Positions 24,650 to 34,149 of a stretch of 64,000 bases of DNA are shown here, in pieces. This stretch comes from Leptoclinus maculatus (Eukaryota > Chordata > Actinopteri > Perciformes > Stichaeidae). Position 1 is the stretch's first letter. Each line of letters starts with the position of its first letter. The notes beneath the pieces were generated by a model. That model ran no database searches, was not told where the DNA came from, and was given only the letters and a program-made list of their open reading frames with translations. A program made the position numbers and the translations under genes. The DNA lies in contig JAVDOI010000004.1 of NCBI GenBank assembly GCA_032191485.1, positions 21,022,943-21,086,942 on the forward strand, read 5' to 3'.

Positions 24650-27600
24650 GGTGTGTCAGGGTTCCTGCAGGTTTCAACAGGTGACATTTAAGGCTTTTGT
24701 CGACCTCGTGGAATGAAATGTTTAACACCCATTTTGTTTTTGTGTGAAGCAACGTTAGCATGAATGAAAGACTCGAGGCCGTCTTGTGATTGGCTCACAG
24801 GCCGGAGGAGTGAAACGGCTCCTTCACTACTTCCTTGTGCCCTCGCTGTGACCTCATCTATCTTCATTGTGATCTGAGCTCCTCAGGTAAACTCTGGGAC
24901 ACTTTGTTTAAACTGGCCTATGGATCGTAGCCTGAGCCTCTGCAGACCCTGTTAGCACTGTTAGCCCTGTTAGCACCATTAGCACCGTTAGCTGTGATCC
25001 ACCGGCTCAGGCGTCGCCATGTTGAGAGCCATTGAGAGGCAATCGAAAATGCTCCCAATCTGGTATGTTGCTCCTTTAAGGCGACAGCAGCTGTTAAAAT
25101 GATGTTATTTGAACCAAAGACCATCAGACCACGACGGGCTCAGACTAACTGCTGGATTCATAAAGTTACAGACCTAGAAATGTTTAAATGAAATGTACTT
25201 CACCATCGAGGAGAGAGCTGGAATTAAAAATGTGTCATGGCAGTTTGTTTTTAATAGACGTTAACAAGAGAGATTTCATTATTCATGTGGTGTAACAGTA
25301 TGTCTTAAAAACATAACAACTCATTCAGCCCTGCAGCCAAACAAAGAAGCTTTCACTGGGTCACCCTCTCATAGAACTTTCTCACGGCACAGATTTAGAC
25401 TTGTCCCAGCAGGAAAAGCAGCAGCAACAACATTAACGATGGCTTCGTTCCATGTAGGTGTGGCTCGATCACAGGCACACCTACAGCACAACATAAAGGG
25501 CTTTTATTTTGACGGGGTCAACATGTCCTGCTGGGAGAAAGGTCTTTACACATGGATCCATCTGCTGAGTCCTTTTAGTTATGCTACTTGTGTTGTTACT
25601 ACAGCGTGCAATGCATGCTGGTATATGTAGGCCCAGACAACTCAGAGGAATTCACAGCTTCAATGGACTACATTTACCATCAACACTGATGTTTTTAAAA
25701 AGGAGACTACAGCAATGCTGGCTCTGCTTTGAGCTAAATGCTAACACACTGATGCTAACCACCATCTCAGGTGTTCCAGTCATGAAGCTAAAGTAACAGG
25801 TCACATGACCAGGTGGTGGCGCTGTAGAAGAAGAGTCCTTACACCCACAGTGAGCGACTCGTGAGGCTAAAAATAGAGAAAAGACACAGAGAGCTCAGAT
25901 ACTTGATGGAAAGTGAGCTGGTTCCAGATCAGATAGCAGACTGAGGAGAAGCTCTCCAGATCAAACGAGTCCTTCAGCTCTCTGTGGGCACATTTCACAG
26001 GTCACAGCTCCAGAGGCATGCCCCCCTATGCCCCCCCCCCAGGGATCAGATTTAGGGATTTGGAAAAACCCAGCGGCCCGATGTGGTCGGCCTCACTCAG
26101 GAATGTTTCACCGCAGTGATAATAACCTCCACAAATAGAGAGCGGTCCGTACCTTCTGATACGGCGTGAGGTTTGATGATGCAACACGTGCAGTCTGAGT
26201 ATGTGGCCGTGTTGGAGGGACCGCAGCCGACGGTGGACGGGAAGAAGAACTCCAGCTCCTGATGGAAAAGACAGAATGAAAAACGTTAAGGTGCATGAAT
26301 CAGAACACGAATAAAGCACTGATTTCACGTTCTTACTCTCGCAGCTGCAGCCAGTGAGTCGGAGCCGTGGCCGACGTTCTTGAGGCCGTCGGTTCCGAAC
26401 CGAGCTCGGACGCTCTGCGGTGCCTCCTTCCTCGCCACTGAGGAGTCGGCGGGCCCCAGGAGCCTCCTCCAGATGGTCACGGCCCCGTCCCCCATCAGCT
26501 CCAGGGCCACCACAGGGCCCGAGGACGCAAACTGGACCAGGTTACTGGAACGAGAAGCATGTTAGTGGAGCTAGTTTAGTTCAGTTCAGTTTAGTTTAGT
26601 TTAATTTAGTTTAGTTGCACAATTTAAACAATACAATAAAAATAAACAAACATAACAGATAAATAATATCACAGTGCAGGAAGAGGCAAAAAGCCAACTG
26701 GGCTTATTTGAAGTCTCCATATAATATTAACATTTTATAATATTATAATATTACAGATTATTCCAACACTTCTATTTATTTATGTGTGATTTGTACATAA
26801 TTTGCACTGAAAGTCTTCTGAGTCTTCTGTTGCTTCACATAATAAACTGAGCTCATTGTCAGAGAACGTTCAGTATAATGTGTCTGAATGTGACTCCGGT
26901 TCTGTTAAATGTGTCTGAATGTGACTCCGGTTCTGTTAAATGTGTCTGAATGTGACTCCCGTTCTGTTAAATGTGTCTGAATGTGACTCCAGTTCTGTTA
27001 AATGTGTCTGAATGTGACTCCGGTTCTGTTAATGATCCGTCGGCTCTCAGCCGGCTAATCATTGACCGGCACTCACTTGAAGAAAGGCTTCGACTGATGT
27101 TCCACATAAAAGTCTGCCGCCTGCCTCCTGTAAGGAGAGAGGAACCGTAAAGAGTGGAGTTAATGAATGGCCACCTTATCTCACCAGTTTCTCTGTGAAG
27201 CTCCAACTAAACCGACCACAGAGACGTTATTTCACTTCTTCAGGGTTAACGGTGGACTTGGTGTCAAAGGTTCTGATTATTAAAAATAAAACAATGTTTT
27301 ACCACAAACACCAAAACACGCTGATTCCAGAGGGAAGTATTAGAACCCCAGGAGGGATTTTATTCATCAGATAAGAATGAGAAAGTGTTTTTCACTCAGG
27401 GTTTTATAACAGAAACAGCAGCACTAGTTTTGTAGATTACTACTTTACTTCTTTACTACTTTACTAGTTTAGTAGATTACTAGTTCAGTAGGTTACTAGT
27501 TTAGTAGTTTAGTACTTTACTAGTTTAGTAGGTTACTACTTTATTAGTTTAGTAGGTTACTAGTTTACTACTGTACTACTTTAGTAGTTTACTACTTTAC

Positions 27601-30600
27601 TAGTTTACTACTTTGCTACTTTACTAGTTTACTACTTTCCTACTTTGCTACTTTAATACTTTACTAGTTTACAAGGTTACTACTTTATTAGTTTAGTAGG
27701 TTACTAGTTTAGTAGGATACTACTTAATTAGTTTAGTAGGTTACTAGTTTACTACTGTACTACTTTAGTAGTTTACTACTTTACTAGTTTAGTACTTTAC
27801 TACTTTACTACTTTAGTAGTTTACTACTTTACTACTTTGCTACTTTGCTACTTTAATACTTTACTAGTTTAGTAGGTTACTACTTTATTAGTTTAGTAGG
27901 TTACTACTTTACTAGTTTAGTAGGTTACTACTTTACTAGTTTAGTAGGTTACTATTTTATTAGTTTAGTAGGTTACTACTTTACTACTTTATTAGTTTAG
28001 TAGGTTACTAGTTTACTACTTTACTAGTTTACTACTTTACTACTTTACTAGTTTAGTAGGTTACTACTTTACTACTTTATTAGTTTAGTAGGTTACTAGT
28101 TTACTACTTTACTACTTTACTACTTTACTACTTTACTACTTTACTACTTTACTAGTTTAGTAGGTTACTACTTTATTAGTTTACTAGTTTAGTGTCACTT
28201 CTTTAGATGTAATCTGTGGTTCTGTTGCTAGGAGACAAAACTCTGCGTCCTTCAAACCAACTGAAGACATTTTAGTGAAATATGTCGACATTCAAATTAA
28301 ACATATTAAACCCACACAATTAAATAATAATATTTAAGAGACTTTCTTATGTATAAAAAAATATTAAAGATAAAAATGCACAATATATTCAATAAAATAG
28401 AATATTAAATCAACTAACTAAACAATAGTGCAAAGTTTTAGAAAAACGTTACGGTCCATTGTCTGACCAAACAAGCCTGAACAAAAGGTTAAAGAAAAAA
28501 AAAAACAGAAGAGAGGAAAAAAGACTAAAAATGAAAACACACAAGGAGCTGCTGCAACAGGCGTTCTCTAGCAATACAAGTATGTACGAAGTGATGATAG
28601 GAAGGACCTCCTGAGTCCTCATGTTCTAATGCCTCATGTTCTAATGCCTCATGTTCTGATGCCTCATGTTCTGATGCCTCATGTTCTAATACCTCATGTT
28701 CTGATGCCTCATGTTCTGATGCCTTATGTTCTGATACCTCATGTTCTAATGCCTCATGTTCTGATACCTCATGTTCTGAGTCCTCATGTTCTAATGCCTC
28801 ATGTTCTAATGCCTCATGTTCTGATGCCTCATGTTCTGATGCCTCATGTTCTGATACCTCATGTTCTGATGCCTCATGTTCTGATGCCTTATGTTCTGAT
28901 ACCTCATGTTCTAATGCCTCATGTTCTGATACCTCATGTTCTGATGCCTCATGTTCTGATACCTCATGTTCTAATGCCTCATGTTCTAATGCCTCATGTT
29001 CTGATGCCTCATGTTCTGATACCTCATGTTCTAATGCCTCATGTTCTAATGCCCCATGTTCTGATACCTCATGTTCTAATGCCTCATGTTCTGATACCTC
29101 ATGTTCTGATACCTCATGTTCTGATGCCTCATGTTCTGATGCCTCATGTTCTGATGCCTCATGTTCTAATGCCTCATGTTCTGATGCCTCATGTTCTGAT
29201 ACCTCCTTCTTACCAGGTGAGCGTGGTCATCTTAGCTTTGGTCACCATCAGGTTTGAGGAGTAGATCGACTCCAACATGTCTCCCATCTTGGTGATGACG
29301 TCTGGCTTTATCAGAGCCAAAGTTCTGGAGAAACGGATCATAAGTGAGAAACAGAAACACTAAGAATAAAGAATTAACCCTTTGATGTGTCTCACCTCAG
29401 TGTTGTGGACTCTTTAAATATATATAAAATCAGATTCTGATCACTGCTTTGCGTCTTTTTTATCTTCAGGTTAGTGATGAAACTCAAGCTGTTTTTTGTT
29501 AAATAGGAAACGTCTTTACTGAGTATTGTTTTGGTGTCTGTGCTCATTTATATATTATAGTTATTAAAGCACAACCAGTCATTTAGCAACGACAGATTGA
29601 TCTATAAACATCCAATAAATGACAACATGTAAGAATCTATGAGCTTCCTTTAAGTTATGACAATAAATGGAGAAAACGTATTAAATCCATAACACAACAC
29701 ATTTCCTTTATATTAGATATGATATTATAACACTGAGGACAATGTGAGGAGGTGAATTATGTCTGTGAGATTATCCTTCATTCATTGAATAATGCTAATA
29801 TAACATAAAGATTATGAGCCACAGTTACAGGAGACCACAGATGATGATTTGTGTCTTTATGAGTTTGAACTACCTCTCTTTCTTGCTGCCCAGTTTGTTG
29901 GCCGTGTATTGATCTCCGTACTCGATCAGATTCAGCTGTCGAGAGAAAACGTTCACTCGGTTCCCGACGAACAGATCCTCCTGATGGAGCTCCTCGTATT
30001 TGGTCCTCCTCAGGAAGGTTCGCTGGTTTTTAACGTCAAACTGAGAATAAAAACACGTCGGCAGTTTATTCAAGTTAAATAGTTGAAGATCTTTGACAAA
30101 ACACAAACACTAATATTCAGAATATGACAATATATTCTATTTGATTTAAACAGCACATTGTGTTTAAATACTCTGAATATAGTATTGTGATATGTTGATC
30201 TCATTCACTATATACAGCTCCATGGGGGTTTAAAGGGATCTTTAGTGAAAACAAACAGTAAAATACTCGATGAAAGAGCCTCAGAAAGATGAAGCCTGTA
30301 ACCGATGAAGCTCAGTGACTGCTGCATTGAATGCTCACCATTTCCACCGAGCTGTCTTTGGGGTAGTACAACAGTTGGTAGCGCCGCAGGAGACCTGCAG
30401 TCGGGTCGAACCACTCGGTGAGAAAGGCGTAGCGGTCCTCCTGAAGGAGTCAAGGGACGAGGACACAAAGAGCCACACCTCACTTCAGACTGCTGTTATA
30501 GATATGTGTGTCGGTCTCAGTCCCAGATATACAGTCAGATGTTTTTTACAATGAGAACACCAAGCATGAGTTCATATTAATGAAGTTCAGGTTTGATGCA

Positions 30601-31233
30601 TTAGACGTTCTGGTCTTTTAAGTTCATACTCGTGGTGGTATCAGTGTCCTCTCATCCTCCTGTTACTGTGTTCATGATGATAATCTACTCGTATAGAGAC
30701 TCCGACATGCTGTTCAACAGTAAAGCAGTTCACAATATTGTCACTCTGACAAAACACAGCATCTGTGTTCTCTGTGATGGATTACGTAAAGTTTCAAGTC
30801 TCTGAAGGTGAAGTTCTTCTAAAGACTGAAGGAGGTTATTTTACTCTCAGAGAAGGTTTTTACACCTTCAAGGTAAAAGGTTTCAGGAAATGTCTTGTTG
30901 CCATGGCAGCTATCAGTCAGCTGTTTGTTGTTGTGATTTTACAAAAAGAATCACGTCAACACTCAGTGATGATAGACTGATTCTGTTCATCTTTAAAGGA
31001 AGTGGACACAAACGAAATACAAATGATCGTCTCCAGTTCATTTGGCTTTAAAAGTAGAGTGTGGGTGTGTGTGTGTGTGTGCGTCTGTGTGTGTGTGTGT
31101 CTGTGTGTCTGTGAGTGTGTGTCTGTGAGTGTTTGTGTGTGTGTGTGTGTGTGTCTGTGTGTCTGTGAGTGTTTGTGTGTGTGTGTGTGTGTGTCTGTGT
31201 TTGTGTGTGTGTGTGTGTCTGTGTGTGTGTGTC

Positions 31234-31273
<40 letters not shown>

Positions 31274-32162
31274 TGTGTCTGTGAGTGTGTGTGTGTGTGT
31301 GTGTCTGTGAGTGTGTGACTGTGTGTGTTTCTGTGAGTGTGTGACTGTCTGTGTGTTTGTGTTGAAAATGCAAAAAAAAGGGGTATTTCTCTGCTTTTTT
31401 GTTGTTTTGTTTTGTTTTTTACATCTAGACCACATTGGACAAGATCCAGATCAAAACCCACTAATATGTGTAGACCGGTGGAATTCAATTAGATTAAATT
31501 ACATTTATTTTGTATAGCCCCAAAATCACAATGAATGTGGATGAGATGATAACAGAGAGGCTAAAAACACAGATTCACATTTGTGAAGCTTTAATATATT
31601 TGTGAAAATGCTAATAAAAGAGAGATTTCACTGCTTTTAACCACCTAGACTCTACTCTATTTACTAACATTATCACACAGTTACATCTTTAACACAATAC
31701 ATGATATTATTTTTATTTATATAATAAATAATTCAATTTGTAGCCACCTAGCTTAGCATAGAAAAACACTCACAACACACTCGTTATGTTGACTTAAAAC
31801 TGATTTAACGGTTGGTACGTGAACGTTACAAACAGCTGTAGCTAAAGCTAGCTACTCAATGCTCAGCTACCATTAGCTAGTTAGCTTAGTTAACTGTTAT
31901 TTATTGTGGTTGTAAAACTGGCTTTAAGTTGCTCGTTAATTTATTTGGCCGACATCAATAAAATACTGTTATTGAGTCTGAACGTTGTTGGCTAACGGGA
32001 GGTTGGTTTGTAACGTAACCGCTAACTGTTATGCTAATCTAGCTGCTAGCCTAGCTGCTAGCTTGTGTTAGCTAACGTTACGCTAAACGTTACCGAACAA
32101 ACTCCCGTTTTAGCCCAAATCGAGCGTTAAAGCTATTGAACGAGGAAATATGAACTCACCAT
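21790..32162 (-). CDS. nme7: nucleoside diphosphate kinase homolog 7 (NME7)
   Basis: NME7 is a centrosomal and ciliary protein that associates with the gamma-tubulin ring complex and axonemal microtubules. Twelve coding exons on the minus strand: 32160-32162, 30339-30440, 29874-30040, 29214-29324, 27077-27127, 26337-26544, 26153-26258, 23783-23847, 23246-23314, 23014-23115, 21991-22098, 21790-21822. They join to 374 aa (human 376). Order: DM10 domain (about 1-90, with YYPKDSSVEM and VFSRQLNLIEYGDQYTA); NDK A (about 92-225, TLALIKPD, catalytic-type His204 in GHGSDS); NDK B (about 240-374, CCIIKPHAVSE, His353 in NAVHVTDLPEDG). It ends VQYFFKILDG. Exon 1 supplies only the ATG, followed at once by GTGAGTTC. 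Introns 4, 5 and 8 carry large tandem arrays. Head to head with the methyltransferase-like gene. Confidence 0.97.
23585..23755. repeat. 16-bp minisatellite in nme7 intron 8
   Basis: Roughly ten units of GACAGAGACACGAGGA with point changes. Confidence 0.9.
23981..24085. repeat. GACA tetranucleotide array
   Basis: (GACA)n with a few GAGAGA interruptions, in an nme7 intron. Confidence 0.95.
24178..24652. repeat. GT array followed by inverted AC arrays
   Basis: (GT)n at 24178-24250 and (AC)n at 24430-24652, about 180 bp apart, so the two can pair as a large hairpin. Within nme7 intron 7. Confidence 0.9.
26577..26770. repeat. GTTTA pentamer tract and dispersed-repeat fragment
   Basis: 26577-26615 is a TTTAG/TTCAG pentamer tract. 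26660-26765 (GGAAGAGGCAAAAAGCCAAC...) is the reverse complement of 33605-33710 with few changes, so it is a dispersed repeat present twice in the window. Lies in nme7 intron 5. Confidence 0.7.
26874..27031. repeat. 31-bp tandem repeat, five copies
   Basis: Unit AATGTGTCTGAATGTGACTC + CGGTTCTGTTA; the last copy ends 46 bp before nme7 exon 5, on the intron side. Confidence 0.9.
27435..28195. repeat. TACTAGTTTAG-type minisatellite in nme7 intron 4
   Basis: ~760 bp made of permutations of TACTACTTTACTAGTTTAGTAGGT. Higher-order blocks recur, e.g. the same 100-bp order at 27480-27600 and 27690-27800. ACTAGT palindromes are frequent. Confidence 0.95.
28615..29214. repeat. 15-bp minisatellite beside nme7 exon 4
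   Basis: About 40 copies of TCATGTTCTGATGCC (variants CTAATGCC, CTGATACC), running up to the exon 4 donor. Because the unit is 15 bp, the plus strand encodes an uninterrupted Met-Pro-His-Val-Leu repeat. It is antisense to nme7 and not a gene. Confidence 0.95.
31060..31355. repeat. GT/CTGT microsatellite in nme7 intron 1
   Basis: Long (GT)n with regular CTGTGAGTGT interruptions. The long antisense Thr-His frames here are artefacts. Confidence 0.95.
31485..31535 (+). repeat. SINE/LINE tail-like fragment
   Basis: GAATTCAATTAGATTAAATT followed by TTTATTTTGTATAGCCCCAAAATCACAAT resembles the short-element tail very common in teleosts. A similar piece is at 38768-38815. Confidence 0.45.
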
Positions 32163-32257
32163 TTCGGAAAAATCAACAAAAGTCTCGCTAGTTATAGTTA
32201 AACGTCCCGATACAGTTTTCAGCTAAGCTACCGTTAGCCATCTGCGGGCTACGCTCC

Positions 32258-32271
32258 GTTGCTATAGTAAC
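32258..32271. promoter_or_regulatory. nme7: RFX X-box motif upstream of nme7
   Basis: GTTGCTATAGTAAC is a two-half-site X-box (GTTGCY-N2-RGTAAC), 96 bp upstream of the nme7 ATG. RFX factors bind such motifs in promoters of ciliary genes, and NME7 is ciliary. Function is inferred. Confidence 0.6.
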
Positions 32272-33016
32272 CGTGACAAGCCAAGGTGCGTTCAAGGTAC
32301 ATTCATAAAGAAGGAAAACGACCACTTCAACATTTACCAGTGAAAACACCTTAATTAATTAATTAATAAATGTTAAATAAACATTGACAACGTTAGTGAT
32401 TAATTACTGTAACTTAAATTACAACAATATAAATACTGTGCAATACTACAATTATTCTGTCTGTGTATATATTTACTTTTTTACTTATTTAATATTCTTT
32501 ACTGTTTTATTACTTATTTACTTATTTATAATACTTGTTTTGATCTTGTTTTGTTTACTATGTCTCTTGTTTACACTATACTGTATAAATATATACATAT
32601 GTATATATATATATATATATACATATGTACTTATTATGCCGAATGGCCCTTTCAGAATAATATACATTATATTATTATATTATAATTATTAATGCATTCA
32701 TTATGTAATATATTAATGATTAGTTTTGCATTTCTTTGATGAGGTTTACATTGTATTTTATAATATTTATGTATTCTCTGTGAGATCTGCGAGAAAATAA
32801 AAAACCTTTGTGGTATAAAGATATGTTTTATACTTAATAAGTATTAAACATATTTTATACTTAATAAGTATAAAACATATTCGGATAATAAGGCTCTGAT
32901 GTAATGTCGCGGGTTCATGCGCCATCTAGTGGTGGGCTGGTGGTACTGCAGGAGCTCGGAATCACAGCAGTTTGCAAAATGTCGAGCGGCTCAAAACGCA
33001 ACATTTGAACCCGGAA

Positions 33017-33031
33017 CAACAACAACAACAA

Positions 33032-33060
<29 letters not shown>
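33017..33060 (+). repeat. CAA/CAG/TAG triplet tract in probable 5' UTR
   Basis: (AAC)n runs directly into (AGC)n then (AGT)n, ending 36 bp before the methyltransferase-like ATG. Confidence 0.9.
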
Positions 33061-33062
<2 letters not shown>

Positions 33063-33095
33063 GTGTTTCCTTCTGTGTAACTTCAGAGTGTCTTC

Positions 33096-33973
33096 ATGGC
33101 TCGACTCAGACTCTACATGGAGGATGAAGGACCGTTAGTCTTAGACGGAGGACTGGCGACTGAGCTGGAGGCACGAGGAGCCAAGTTACAGGTAAACACA
33201 CCTGAAAACACACGAGCCACTGCACTAAGTTAAGAAGTTACAGGTAAACACACGAGTCACTGCATTAAGTTAAGAAGTTACAGGTAAACACACGAGCCAC
33301 TGCATTAAGTTAAGAAGTTACAGGTAAACACACGAACCACTGCATTAAGTTAAGAAGTTACAGGTAAACACACGAGTCACTGCACTAAGTTAAGAAGTTA
33401 CAGGTAAACACACGAGCCACTGCATTAAGTTAAGAAGTTACAGGTAAACACACGAGTCACTGCACTAAGTTAAGAAGTTACAGGTAAACACACCTGAAAA
33501 CACGTTAAGTCTCTGATGACGTCGGCCAGCAGTGGTTCCATATTTCATATCTTGTAAAAACATCTTGTCAATAATATTGTATGTAGTCATATCTTATGCA
33601 TATTTATTTTATGTTTTCTGTAATATTGTAACATGTTAATATTATATGGAGACTTTAAATGAGCCCAGTTGGCTTTCTGCCTCTTCCTGCTCCTGATATT
33701 ATTTATGTAAACTAATCATTTAACTTCTCATTTCCAAAGACACTGCACAGCTTCATGGTGTTTTACTTCACTTTAATTAAAGTCAATATAAATTATGTGT
33801 TTTAAAAAAAAACAGTCAAATATTCTGTATTTAAACATCTTCAACAATACAAATAAAACAAAAAAATAACACACAACTAAATAGGAGTAAATAAAAAGAG
33901 GAAAACAAAAATTCATAATGCTTTAAAATAATAATAATGATGATGAAATAAAAGCCTGTGTTTGACTTGGTTC

Positions 33974-34009
<36 letters not shown>

Positions 34010-34104
34010 TGTGTGTCTGTCTGTTTGTGTGTGTGTGTGTGTGTCTGTTTGTTTGTCTGTCTGTGTGTGTGCGTGTGTCTGTTTGTGTGTCTGTGTGTGT
34101 GTGT

Positions 34105-34149
<45 letters not shown>

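Larger units (their letters stand above)
32163..33095. promoter_or_regulatory. shared promoter interval of nme7 (-) and methyltransferase-like gene (+)
   Basis: The 933-bp gap between two divergent start codons. The nme7 side has an RFX-type X-box (32258-32271). The other side has a probable 5' UTR with a (CAA)n(CAG)n tract at 33017-33060 and a 9-codon upstream frame at 32979-33008. In the middle are (TA)n at 32605-32622 and a palindrome at 32823-32881 built of TTTTATACTTAATAAGTAT. Promoter roles are inferred from position. Confidence 0.5.

Noticed and set aside
28629..29264. 211-codon plus-strand frame of Met-Pro-His-Val-Leu repeats
   Set aside because: It is the translation of a 15-bp minisatellite in an nme7 intron, antisense to the gene, with no other coding sign.
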